NCBI GenBank assembly: GCA_910586765.1
Contig: CAJUJJ010000018.1
Location: forward strand, 1-61,739
DNA: 61,739 nucleotides
From: an uncultured Clostridia bacterium
Lineage (GTDB): Bacteria > Bacillota > Clostridia > Lachnospirales > Anaerotignaceae
Direction: 5' to 3'
Numbering within the stretch: position 1 is the stretch's first letter; each line of letters starts with the position of its first letter. Positions 8,199 through 16,609 of this stretch are shown here, one piece after another. The notes beneath the pieces were generated by a model, which was not told where the DNA came from, ran no database searches, and saw only the letters and a list, made by a program, of their open reading frames with translations. The position numbers were made by a program, and so were the translations under genes.

Positions 8199-10540
8199 AT
8201 TTTTTCTCCTTCCGCTAAAGCATTTGTTATCACATCTTCCATTGTTTCCGCTAATACAAATTCTAAACCTTGTTTTATTTCTTGTTCTATTTCTTTTAAA
8301 TCTCTTTCATTTTGTTTAGGAAGTATAATTTTAACAATGCCTGCTTTTTTTCCAGCAAGTATTTTTTCTTTTAGTCCACCTATAGGCAATACTCTGCCAC
8401 GAAGTGTAATTTCACCTGTCATAGCAACATCATTTCTGATTTTGGCATTTGTGAGTGCAGAGAGCATAGCTAAAGCCATAGTAACACCAGCAGAAGGGCC
8501 ATCTTTTGGTATTGCTCCCTCTGGTATGTGTATGTGAATGTCTTTGTCTTTGTAAAAAGTATCTTCTGCATTAAGACGACTGCATTGAGAACGAATATAA
8601 CTCATAGCTGCTTTTGCTGATTCTTGCATTACTTTGCCCATATTACCAGTAAGTTCAAATTTTCCAGTACCTTCCATAGTGTTTACTTCAATAGAAAGTG
8701 TTTCCCCTCCAAATTGTGTCCAAGCAAGTCCTCTTACAATACCAATTTGAGGCTGTGTGTATATTTTATCCGTATGATATTTTTTTGCACCGATATAATC
8801 TTCTAATTGTTCTGGTGATATTGTAACATATTTTTGTTGTTTAGATACTATCATTTTTACAGCTTTTCTGCAAAGGCTTCCAATAGTACGCTCTAATTGA
8901 CGAACACCAGCTTCTTTTGTGTAATTGTCTATAATTTCATCTATTACACCATCACGAATGATAAATTGAAATGGTTTTAAACCGTGTCTTTTCATTTGTT
9001 TTTGTAATAAATGTTCTTCTGCAATATGCTTTTTCTCTTGTGCTGTGTAGCTGGAAAGCTGTATAATTTCCATTCTGTCAAGTAAAGCAGAAGGAATTGT
9101 ATCAGTAGTGTTTGCCGTGCATATAAAAAATACTTGTGACAAATCGTAAGGCAGTTCTAAATAGTGGTCACGGAAAGTATTGTTTTGCTCGCTATCTAAT
9201 ACTTCCAACAGTGCAGCAGCAGGGTCACCATTGTAGGATTTGTTGAGTTTGTCCACTTCATCTAAAAGCATAAGAGGATTTATTGTGCCTGCTTGTTTCA
9301 TGCTGTATAATATGCGTCCTGGCATAGCACCCACATATGTTTTGCGATGTCCTCTGATTTCCGCTTCATCTCTGATGCCGCCCAGAGACATTCTGACATA
9401 TTTTAAATTTAAAGCCCTTGCAATAGATTTTGCAATAGAAGTTTTACCTACACCGGGAGGGCCTACCAGACAGAGTATTGTGCTGTTGCCTTTTGGGGCA
9501 ACTTTTCTTACTGCTAAATGTTCTAATATTCTTTGTTTTACTTTTTTCAAACCGTAGTGGTCTTGTTCCAATATTTTTTCTGCTCTGTTGAAGTCAAATT
9601 TTGCTTTTGATTTTTCTTTCCAAGGCAGTGAAAGCACTGTTTCAATGTAACTTCTGGAAACATTATATTCTGGAGAAGAAATTGGAATTTTTGTCATGCG
9701 TTCAATTTCTTTTTCAACGGCCTCCTTCACTTCTTCAGGGGGATTTTTTTGTGCTAATTTTTGACGAAAATTTTCAGCATCTGCACTAACACCGTCTTTA
9801 TCTCCTAATTCCTTTTGCAATATTTTCATTTCTTCTCTTAAAAAATAATCTTTTTGAGCCTTGTCCATTTTTTTACGAACATCTTTTTCAATTTGCTTTT
9901 TAATTGTTAATACTTCAATTTCATGATTTATAATTTGTATTACCATGTGTAATCTTTGTGTTGGAGTAACTAATTCTAATAAAGATTGTTTTCTTTCTTC
10001 GCTTGCCTCTAATACTCCTGCAATAATGTCTGCTAATTTTCCAGGGTGTTTTGCAGAAGCTGCTTCTGTAGCAGCAAAAAGCATTTCGGCAGAATTTCTG
10101 TTTCTGATAATGGTAGTGTATTCTCCAAAACAATCTATAGCAATACGCATAAGGGCATCTTCTTCAGAGGAGATTTCACCTTCAAAATCTTGCTCAATTT
10201 CTATAACATCACCATATTCACATTCTTCATATTGTAAACATTGTATTAATTTTGCTCTTTTTTCTCCTTCTACAATAACATGGTTTAAATTTCCAGGTAA
10301 TTTTAATACTTGTTTTATTTTAGCAATGGTACCTATATCACATAAATCTTGTCTTTGAGGGTCTTGTACAGAAGCATCTTTTTGGGATACTAAAAATACA
10401 GGAAGTTTGTGTTCTGTGGCATAGTCTAAAGCCTCCAGAGATTTCTCACGGCCTATAGGTAAACTTGTAGTCATATCTGGAAATACGGTTAAACCCCTTA
10501 GTGGAATTAAAGGCAGTTTTATTGTAATTTTTTCTTCCAT
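8189..10540 (-). CDS. lon: ATP-dependent protease Lon (LonA)
   Basis: A 783-residue cytoplasmic Lon protease of normal length. An N-terminal substrate-recognition (LON) domain covers about residues 8-200, then a coiled helical region. The AAA+ module has Walker A GPPGVGKT, Walker B (Leu-Leu-Asp-Glu-Val-Asp-Lys) and sensor residues. The C-terminal peptidase carries the catalytic Ser in Pro-Lys-Asp-Gly-Pro-Ser-Ala-Gly and Lys in Gly-Gly-Leu-Lys-Glu-Lys. It degrades misfolded and regulatory proteins. AAAGGAGT precedes ATG 10540. First gene of the lon-engB unit. Confidence 0.96.
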   Translation of the reverse strand: MEEKITIKLPLIPLRGLTVFPDMTTSLPIGREKSLEALDYATEHKLPVFLVSQKDASVQDPQRQDLCDIGTIAKIKQVLKLPGNLNHVIVEGEKRAKLIQCLQYEECEYGDVIEIEQDFEGEISSEEDALMRIAIDCFGEYTTIIRNRNSAEMLFAATEAASAKHPGKLADIIAGVLEASEERKQSLLELVTPTQRLHMVIQIINHEIEVLTIKKQIEKDVRKKMDKAQKDYFLREEMKILQKELGDKDGVSADAENFRQKLAQKNPPEEVKEAVEKEIERMTKIPISSPEYNVSRSYIETVLSLPWKEKSKAKFDFNRAEKILEQDHYGLKKVKQRILEHLAVRKVAPKGNSTILCLVGPPGVGKTSIAKSIARALNLKYVRMSLGGIRDEAEIRGHRKTYVGAMPGRILYSMKQAGTINPLMLLDEVDKLNKSYNGDPAAALLEVLDSEQNNTFRDHYLELPYDLSQVFFICTANTTDTIPSALLDRMEIIQLSSYTAQEKKHIAEEHLLQKQMKRHGLKPFQFIIRDGVIDEIIDNYTKEAGVRQLERTIGSLCRKAVKMIVSKQQKYVTISPEQLEDYIGAKKYHTDKIYTQPQIGIVRGLAWTQFGGETLSIEVNTMEGTGKFELTGNMGKVMQESAKAAMSYIRSQCSRLNAEDTFYKDKDIHIHIPEGAIPKDGPSAGVTMALAMLSALTNAKIRNDVAMTGEITLRGRVLPIGGLKEKILAGKKAGIVKIILPKQNERDLKEIEQEIKQGLEFVLAETMEDVITNALAEGEKIWK

Positions 10541-10761
10541 GTGTCTATACTCCTTTTGTAATTTAAGTTTTTACTCCAGTTTTATAATAGATTATAACGA
10601 AAAACAGCGTTATGGTCAATTTTATTCTGGTATTGTTATATTTGTGTAATAGGATAACTTTTATAATGAATATAATAAAGAATATCAATATTGTGATATT
10701 ATGGTATTATGCTATAATATATGGTAATTATTTTATAAAATACAAGAGAGGAAGCATTGAT

Positions 10762-11259
10762 ATGAAAAATTATAAAGATATTTTTTGGGTAATTCCTTTA
10801 TACTGTGTAATTGCAGGTATATTGTCATTTCATATTGTTATTGCTATGATTGCACGTTTTGCAATTATGACATTACCAGATGGCACAATAACAAGTGATG
10901 ATACAAAAACAATGATAATATATGGTGTTATTTTTGTAATTGTTGTTTTGATAGGAAAAAAATTATTTCACTTTATGACCAAAAAGGAGATATTTGTATC
11001 AGCAAGTATATTGGTTTTGTTTCAGTTTGTCATAACATTAATACAATGTTGCATAGGCAAAATGACTCTTACGACTGCACTTGTTTTTATGTATTTATCA
11101 CAAATTTCTGAATGGAGTAGTATTGTGTCGCTGCTTTTATTTAAAGTGACAAATCATATTTATATAGGGGAATTTGTGAAAGTATTTGCACCATATATAT
11201 TTGTTTTGTTTGGACTAAAAAATATAGAAAAAAACGAAGAACAAATTGATGAAATATAA
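10762..11259 (+). CDS. Hypothetical integral membrane protein, 165 aa
   Basis: Unrecognised hydrophobic protein with about four membrane segments (roughly residues 7-30, 53-70, 79-98 and 135-153) and a short acidic tail. The start is ATG 10762 with GAGAGGAAG upstream; longer in-frame starts have no ribosome site. It lies between the divergent lon gene and the glmS ribozyme and appears monocistronic. No functional motif is visible. Confidence 0.65.
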   Translation: MKNYKDIFWVIPLYCVIAGILSFHIVIAMIARFAIMTLPDGTITSDDTKTMIIYGVIFVIVVLIGKKLFHFMTKKEIFVSASILVLFQFVITLIQCCIGKMTLTTALVFMYLSQISEWSSIVSLLLFKVTNHIYIGEFVKVFAPYIFVLFGLKNIEKNEEQIDEI

Positions 11260-11378
11260 AAATATACTTTACCAATATTACAAAGTATGTTACAATATTG
11301 CGAATAAATAGTAAATGATATTTACTATGCACTTCCTACAAAGTGCTTTACAAACAAAAGGAGGAAAGAAATACACAA

Positions 11379-11535
11379 GCGCCAGAACTCATGTAGGGGT
11401 AGTTGACGAGGAAGAAGGGTATCGAAAATATTCGGCGGATACTTCTCGCCCATTTGTACAGGGACGCAGGTTTTCTACAAAAATAAAAGGGAAACTTTTT
11501 ATACAAAAAGAAAGCAACGTACAAATAAAAAAACT
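11379..11535 (+). ncRNA. glmS ribozyme / glucosamine-6-phosphate riboswitch
   Basis: The conserved core is recognisable. The cleavage site is between A11378 and G11379, followed by GCGCCAGAACT. The pseudoknot core contains gttgacgagga and gggtatcga, then tcggcgga and the closing cttctcgccc strand. The 3' boundary is approximate. When glucosamine-6-phosphate binds, the RNA self-cleaves and the downstream glmS mRNA is degraded, giving feedback control of amino-sugar synthesis. A strong AGGAGG lies just before the cleavage site with no obvious start codon. Confidence 0.93.
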
Positions 11536-11549
11536 GGAGGTAAAAAAAT

Positions 11550-13376
11550 ATGTGTGGTATTGTAGGATATATTGGAACAGAACAGGCAGCACCTGTGCTT
11601 TTGCAGGGGCTTGAAAAATTGGAATACAGAGGATATGACTCCGCAGGTATTGCGGTATATCAAGACAATATTTTTACAATTAAAACAAAAGGAAGACTGT
11701 CTGATTTGAAAGAAAAAATACAAAAAACAGGCAGCGCTGTGAAGGGAAATGTAGGTATCGGTCATACAAGATGGGCAACACACGGAGCTCCAAGTGATAT
11801 AAACAGTCACCCTCACAATAGTGAAAACGGCAGAATTTCAGTGGTACACAATGGTATTATTGAAAACTATATGGAATTAAAAGCATTTTTGCAACAACAA
11901 GGCAGAACATTTGTGTCTGAAACAGATACAGAAATTGTAGCACAGTTGTTTGACTATTATTATACAGGTGATTTAGTAGATACTATGATAAAAGTCATTG
12001 GAAAAATTAGAGGTGCTTATGCTTTGGGAGTGCTTTGCAGTGAACACCCTGATGAAATTGTTGCTGTTAGAAAAGATAGCCCATTGCTTGTAGGGCTTGG
12101 AAAAAATGAAAATTATATTGCTTCTGATATTCCAGCACTTTTGGAATATACAAGGGAGTATTATTTATTGGAAGATAATGAAATTGTACTTTTAAAAAAA
12201 GACAGTGTACAAATATTTGATTTGGATAAAAAAGAAATTAAAAAAGAAATATTCCATGTAACTTGGGACGTTTCTGCGGCAGAAAAAGACGGCTATGACT
12301 ATTTCATGATGAAAGAAATTATGGAACAGCCAGAAGGATTAAGAAAAACAATACTGCCAAGAATAAAAGACAATACAATACAGTTAGACCAAATTGCATT
12401 GACAGCAGAGCAGGTAAAAAATATCAATAGAATACACATTGTAGCCTGCGGAAGTGCTTGGCACGCTTCTATTGTAGGAAAATATGTGATAGAAAGATTG
12501 TCAAGAATACCAGTGGAAGTAGATTTAGCATCTGAATTTAGATACCGCCAGCCTATACTTCAAAAAAATGATTTGTGTATTATAGTAAGTCAGTCTGGAG
12601 AAACAGCGGACACACTTGCGGCATTGAGAGAAGCCAAAAAACACGGTGTAAGAGTGCTTTCTATTGTAAATGTAGTAGGAAGCTCTATCGCAAGAGAAAG
12701 TGATGATGTTATATATACTTGGGCAGGGCCAGAAATTGCTGTTGCTACTACAAAAGGATATAGTACACAGTTGGCAGTAATGTATTTGTTTGCATTGTAT
12801 TTTGGAGCAGCAAAACAAAATATTACACAAAATGATATGGTAGAATATATTGAAAAATTGAAAAAAGTACCTGATGATGTAGAACAGCTTTTAAAAGTAG
12901 AACAAAGAATGAAAGAATTGGCAAAACAATATGCTCATTCAAAAGATGTTTTTGTAATAGGTAGGGGAATTGACTATGCAGCAGCATTGGAAGGTTCTTT
13001 AAAATTAAAAGAGATTTCTTATATTCATAGTGAAGCATATGCAGCAGGAGAGTTAAAACATGGTACAATATCATTAGTAGAGGATGGCACACTTGTGATT
13101 GCGATAGCAACACAAGAAGCATTGTTTGAAAAACTCATTAGTAATATTAAAGAAGTAAAAGCAAGAGGAGCAAAAGTAATTGCCATAGCAACAGAAGGTA
13201 GCACAAATATAGAAGGAATAGCAGATGAAGTATTTTATATACCAAAAACAAGTGAAATGTTTACCGCTTCTGCTACAGTAGTACCATTACAGTTGTTGGC
13301 TTATTATATTGCAGTAGAAAGAGGCTGCGATGTGGATAAACCAAGAAATTTGGCAAAATCTGTTACAGTAGAATAA
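11550..13376 (+). CDS. glmS: Glutamine--fructose-6-phosphate aminotransferase (isomerizing)
   Basis: A 608-residue enzyme making glucosamine-6-phosphate from fructose-6-phosphate and glutamine, the first step to UDP-GlcNAc. The N-terminal class II glutaminase begins Met-Cys-Gly-Ile-Val-Gly-Tyr, with Cys2 as the nucleophile after Met removal. Two SIS sugar-isomerase domains follow, with Ser-Gln-Ser-Gly-Glu-Thr-Ala-Asp-Thr as the phosphate-binding motif. The C-terminus ends in the conserved Lys-Pro-Arg-Asn-Leu-Ala-Lys-Ser-Val-Thr-Val-Glu. CTGGAGG precedes ATG 11550. Controlled by the upstream glmS ribozyme. Confidence 0.98.
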   Translation: MCGIVGYIGTEQAAPVLLQGLEKLEYRGYDSAGIAVYQDNIFTIKTKGRLSDLKEKIQKTGSAVKGNVGIGHTRWATHGAPSDINSHPHNSENGRISVVHNGIIENYMELKAFLQQQGRTFVSETDTEIVAQLFDYYYTGDLVDTMIKVIGKIRGAYALGVLCSEHPDEIVAVRKDSPLLVGLGKNENYIASDIPALLEYTREYYLLEDNEIVLLKKDSVQIFDLDKKEIKKEIFHVTWDVSAAEKDGYDYFMMKEIMEQPEGLRKTILPRIKDNTIQLDQIALTAEQVKNINRIHIVACGSAWHASIVGKYVIERLSRIPVEVDLASEFRYRQPILQKNDLCIIVSQSGETADTLAALREAKKHGVRVLSIVNVVGSSIARESDDVIYTWAGPEIAVATTKGYSTQLAVMYLFALYFGAAKQNITQNDMVEYIEKLKKVPDDVEQLLKVEQRMKELAKQYAHSKDVFVIGRGIDYAAALEGSLKLKEISYIHSEAYAAGELKHGTISLVEDGTLVIAIATQEALFEKLISNIKEVKARGAKVIAIATEGSTNIEGIADEVFYIPKTSEMFTASATVVPLQLLAYYIAVERGCDVDKPRNLAKSVTVE

Positions 13377-13383
13377 AATAATA

Positions 13384-13414
13384 AAAAGGGGCTGTCATTT
13401 CGACAGCCTTTTAG
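13384..13414 (+). terminator. Intrinsic terminator of glmS
   Basis: Hairpin ggctgtc / gacagcc with a T-rich end. It is nearly the same as the terminator at 13747-13777, on the other side of a 57-codon ORF. Confidence 0.8.
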
Positions 13415-13472
13415 TTTGCTAATTGTCGGTAATCATTTATACTATATATGCTAACAAGAAAGTGAGGTAAAT

Positions 13473-13643
13473 ATGGAAGCAAAAAAAAGAGGACGACCTA
13501 TTGAAAAAAATCCTAAAAACATTCGTTTAGACATACGAATAACAAAGGAAGAATTAGAAATTCTTGATGCGTATTGTCAACGAAAAGATATAAAACGTCC
13601 ACAAGGATTAAGAGATGGTATAAAGGCTCTCGAAAACTTATAA
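13473..13643 (+). CDS. Small ribbon-helix-helix (CopG/Arc-like) protein, 56 aa
   Basis: A short ORF (ATG 13473 to TAA 13641-13643) encodes Met-Glu-Ala-Lys-Lys-Arg-Gly-Arg-Pro, then Asn-Ile-Arg-Leu-Asp-Ile-Arg-Ile-Thr and a Lys-Glu-Glu-Leu-Glu-Ile-Leu helix. This order (basic AT-hook-like Arg-Gly-Arg-Pro, beta strand with Arg/Asp alternation, then helices) is typical of small ribbon-helix-helix DNA-binding proteins of mobile elements. GTGAGG lies upstream. No toxin partner is adjacent. It sits between two near-identical terminators, which suggests an inserted cassette. Confidence 0.6.
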   Translation: MEAKKRGRPIEKNPKNIRLDIRITKEELEILDAYCQRKDIKRPQGLRDGIKALENL

Positions 13644-13746
13644 AAAAAGTAAATTTATCAAAAGGTGACAAAAATAAAAAGTATTTAGGAAAGCCTTTTT
13701 AAAAAATTTGTTTTTTTGTTTGAAAATAAAGGCTTCTGAACAAATG

Positions 13747-13777
13747 GAAAGGCTGTCATTTTGACAGCCTTTTTTAA
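13747..13777. terminator. Intrinsic terminator, duplicate of the glmS terminator
   Basis: Hairpin aaaggctgtc / gacagccttt followed by a T run on the plus strand and A/T-rich flank on the minus strand. It can also end the convergent flavin-oxidase-like gene. Confidence 0.8.
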
Positions 13778-13787
13778 ATACATCATA

Positions 13788-14273
13788 TTATTTTTTTGTG
13801 AGTTCTAATGCTTGTTTTCCTGTCATATGTTCAATAGTCATTTCTATCATACCAAGCGCAGGGAACTGTGTTGTAATTGCTTCAGAGCGTTTTTGTTCTG
13901 GTTGGTCTGAAGCAAATTTTGCTGTTAATTTTTCCATAGCACTTCTTTTTTCTGCATCATCTTCCATAATGCGAGCAGTTCCAAAAGCAACAACACTTTT
14001 AAAATAAGTTGTAAGTTTTTCTGAAATAATGTCGTCTTGTGCAATGACGCTAAAAGATACTTTGTTGTGTTTTTTAATAGCGTCTATTTTATGACCTGCT
14101 TTTGCACCATGAAAATAAATTTTGTTATCTTCATAGAAGTAGTTGATAGGTACAGCATAAGGGTAGTCATCATCACCTAATACTGCAAGTGTACCAGTAG
14201 TACCATTTTGTAATATCGCAATACTTTCTTGTTGTGATAATACTTGATTTTTACGACGCATTTCTCTAAACAT
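13788..14273 (-). CDS. Pyridoxamine 5'-phosphate oxidase-like flavin-binding protein
   Basis: A 161-residue protein of the FMN-binding split-barrel (NimA/PNPOx-like) superfamily. The N-terminal pattern Gly-Thr-Leu-Ala-Val-Leu-Gly-x-Asp-Asp-Tyr-Pro-Tyr-Ala-Val-Pro and then Ile-Tyr-Phe-His-Gly-Ala-x-Ala-Gly-His-Lys is characteristic of the group that reduces nitro compounds or unknown flavin/F420 substrates. The specific substrate is unknown. It starts at ATG 14273; upstream AAGGAGG is visible on the minus strand. Monocistronic. Confidence 0.85.
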   Translation of the reverse strand: MFREMRRKNQVLSQQESIAILQNGTTGTLAVLGDDDYPYAVPINYFYEDNKIYFHGAKAGHKIDAIKKHNKVSFSVIAQDDIISEKLTTYFKSVVAFGTARIMEDDAEKRSAMEKLTAKFASDQPEQKRSEAITTQFPALGMIEMTIEHMTGKQALELTKK

Positions 14274-14317
14274 AATTATTGCCTCCTTAGTAAATAAATC
14301 ATTTGTAATAGTATATT

Positions 14318-14911
14318 TTATTGTGCCTCAAAAAAACGCCAAGGTTTTAGGGCATATTCTTGAGCATAATCAATATTGATGCGAGCACTCACACAAATGT
14401 GAGGGGTAGTGTCATTTTCTTTTTCAAATAAAAAGAAATCATTTTGAAGTAAAGTCATTTTATTTTGATTTTTGGTAATAGCAAGTGCTTTTGTTAATTT
14501 TCCTGGCCCATTAGAAAAATTCTTTTTTTGGTAAGAACTTAATTCTGTGTAATTCTTTTTATATCTATTTTGAGAAAGTGCTTCTAATGGAGAAATGGGC
14601 TCACAAGCTCTCAATAATACAGCACAAGGTGTATTTTCTGGTTCTGTTACAACATTCATACAGTAATACATACCATAAATTAAAAATACATAAGCGTGAC
14701 CAGCGGATAAATAAAGTGCTTCTGTACGACTGGTGCGACGATTTCCATATGCGTGACACGCTTTATCTAATACGCCAGTGTAGGCTTCTGTTTCTGTAAT
14801 GCGACAGATAAGTTGTTGCTCGTTTACAGTATGACAAATGTATTTCCCTATTAAATCTCTTGCAACTGTTACAGTATCTCTGTTGTAAAAATCTTCTGTT
14901 AATTTTTTCAG
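14318..14911 (-). CDS. 3-methyladenine DNA glycosylase (AAG/MPG family), CTG start
   Basis: A 197-residue protein of normal family length, though the first ATG would remove 80 conserved residues. Reading upstream from ATG 14671 the frame stays open to CTG 14911, which has AAGGAG 9 nt before it. No ATG, GTG or TTG exists between that site and the conserved region. The upstream part contains the AAG signature Ile-Thr-Glu-Thr-Glu-Ala-Tyr, whose Glu is catalytic, then Asp-Lys-Ala-Cys-His-Ala-Tyr-Gly-Asn-Arg-Arg-Thr and Gly-His-Ala-Tyr-Val-Phe-Leu-Ile-Tyr-Gly-Met. It excises alkylated purines in base-excision repair. It follows the 213-aa gene upstream by 26 nt and is probably co-transcribed. Confidence 0.85.
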   Translation of the reverse strand: MKKLTEDFYNRDTVTVARDLIGKYICHTVNEQQLICRITETEAYTGVLDKACHAYGNRRTSRTEALYLSAGHAYVFLIYGMYYCMNVVTEPENTPCAVLLRACEPISPLEALSQNRYKKNYTELSSYQKKNFSNGPGKLTKALAITKNQNKMTLLQNDFFLFEKENDTTPHICVSARINIDYAQEYALKPWRFFEAQ

Positions 14912-14937
14912 AAAAATTCTCTCCTTATTATTTTTAA

Positions 14938-15579
14938 TTAAATATGATAATCAACACTTTTTTTCACTAATCTGTTTCCGCTTTGTACTAAATTTTTTTC
15001 AATATCTTCTCTTGTAATACTATCTAATATTTTAGTATCAAATGGTTGACCAGCTTCCCAATTTGGGTCAGCTGCTTTTACAGCATGATAAAGTGCAGAA
15101 CGATAATTGCCTTCATACTGCTGTAATGTCCAAGTCCCTTTTGCACGCTCTTCTTTTTTTACACTAAGTTGATATTGTCTGAATACTTCAGACCTTTTTG
15201 TAGTATTTCCATTAGAAATACCATTTTCTCTAATGAACTCTTTTTTGACATTGTCAAACATCATTTGACGTGCATCTTCAGAAACAGTAATAATTTGTTG
15301 CCAGGTAGAACGGTCTGTAGAACCATCTATTCCATGATACATTCCTGATACAATAATACCACCAGCTGTAAAATCTCCATCTGCATTGTAATTTCTCATT
15401 ACATTTTGCATATAAGCCTTTTCTCCACCTAATAATTCATACATCATTTTTTGCTCTGGTGACATTGCAGCTACTTCTTGGCGATGAAGGGCAATAAAAT
15501 CTTTTTCAGCTGCTTTATACTGTTTGCTATTAGTGTTGTATATTTGTCTAAAATTGTTTGTTGTGATATTTAATGACAT
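14938..15579 (-). CDS. Hypothetical protein, 213 aa
   Basis: Unrecognised soluble protein with no signal peptide or membrane helix. It is mostly helical and rich in Gln/Asn/Glu. The N-terminal pattern Met-Ser-Leu-Asn-Ile-Thr-Thr-Asn-Asn-Phe-Arg-Gln-Ile-Tyr recalls small clostridial axial/structural proteins but is not diagnostic. AAGGAGGTG lies 7 nt before ATG 15579, a very strong ribosome site. Probably co-transcribed with the downstream DNA glycosylase gene. Confidence 0.65.
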   Translation of the reverse strand: MSLNITTNNFRQIYNTNSKQYKAAEKDFIALHRQEVAAMSPEQKMMYELLGGEKAYMQNVMRNYNADGDFTAGGIIVSGMYHGIDGSTDRSTWQQIITVSEDARQMMFDNVKKEFIRENGISNGNTTKRSEVFRQYQLSVKKEERAKGTWTLQQYEGNYRSALYHAVKAADPNWEAGQPFDTKILDSITREDIEKNLVQSGNRLVKKSVDYHI

Positions 15580-15635
15580 AGTTCAACACCTCCTTATTTT
15601 ATAAATAAAATTAAGTGTATTATATCATAATGGCA

Positions 15636-15664
15636 TTGACAATAAAATAGCGAAAGTATAAAAT
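15636..15664 (+). promoter_or_regulatory. Sigma-A promoter of the zinc ABC operon
   Basis: TTGACA (15636-15641), a 17-nt spacer, then TAAAAT (15659-15664); near-consensus. It is about 37 nt before the first start codon. I could not identify a clear Zur operator. Confidence 0.7.
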
Positions 15665-15700
15665 AAAACGCAAAATATTTCATTGTGTATGGAGGATATT

Positions 15701-16609
15701 ATGAAAAAGTGCAGTATACTATTGCTTTGCATTTTGATAGTATTTTCGGGGTGCAGCAGTCAAAAAGCAGAACAGCAGCAAACAATTACAATAGTAGCTT
15801 CTTTTTATCCTGTTTATATTTTAGCAAAAAATATAACAGATGGCGTAGAAGGTGTTGCATTAGAAAATATGGCACAACCACAAACAGGTTGTCTGCACGA
15901 TTATCAGCTTACAACCAAAGACAGAAAAGCACTGGAAAAAGCGGATTTGCTTTTAGTAAATGGTGCAGGAATGGAGGCATTTTTAGAAGGAGTAAAACAG
16001 CAGTACAAACAATTACCTATTGTAGATACTTCTGTAGGTGTGGAATTACTTGACACACAACACCATCATCACCATAGTGAAAATGAACATAGTGAGGAAG
16101 AAGAAATTTATAATGGACATATATGGTTATACAGTGAAAATGCTTTAAAACAAGCAGAAAATATTTGTAATGCTCTTTGTCAAAAAGACAGTAAACATAA
16201 ACAGCAATATATTCAAAATTTGGAAGTGTTTCAACAAAATATAAAAAATTTTCAAACACAGCAAAAGTCACAGCAAACACAAAAAAAAGTAATATCATTT
16301 CACGAAGCATTTGATTATGTAGCAGAAGAATATGGATTTACAATATGTGCGGAGGTGCTGGTAGAAGAAGAAAAAACACCTTCTGCAAAAGAATTAACAC
16401 AAATAATAGATTTGGTAAAACAACAAAATATTAAAATATTTTTTGCAGCAGAAGATGAAGGAAAAAAATATGCAGAAATGATTGCAAAAGAAACAGGAGG
16501 AAAAGTATATCTGTTAAATGCCATTACAACAGGAGAATTGCAAAAAGATGCCTATTTAGAGGCAATGGAACAAAATAGAAATGTCATACAGGAGGCTATG
16601 AGCTTATGA
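15701..16609 (+). CDS. znuA: Zinc ABC transporter substrate-binding lipoprotein (ZnuA/AdcA type)
   Basis: A 302-residue cluster A-I metal-binding lipoprotein. The signal peptide ends in a lipobox Phe-Ser-Gly-Cys (Cys at about residue 18). The mature part has the two-lobe ZnuA fold, with metal-ligand histidines in the Cys-Leu-His-Asp-Tyr motif, the Gly-His-Ile-Trp-Leu motif and the Ser-Phe-His-Glu-Ala motif. A His/Glu-rich loop (about residues 116-132, six consecutive His) points to zinc rather than manganese. ATG 15701 has GGAGG upstream. First gene of a three-gene operon overlapping the ATPase gene by 4 nt. Confidence 0.93.
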   Translation: MKKCSILLLCILIVFSGCSSQKAEQQQTITIVASFYPVYILAKNITDGVEGVALENMAQPQTGCLHDYQLTTKDRKALEKADLLLVNGAGMEAFLEGVKQQYKQLPIVDTSVGVELLDTQHHHHHSENEHSEEEEIYNGHIWLYSENALKQAENICNALCQKDSKHKQQYIQNLEVFQQNIKNFQTQQKSQQTQKKVISFHEAFDYVAEEYGFTICAEVLVEEEKTPSAKELTQIIDLVKQQNIKIFFAAEDEGKKYAEMIAKETGGKVYLLNAITTGELQKDAYLEAMEQNRNVIQEAMSL

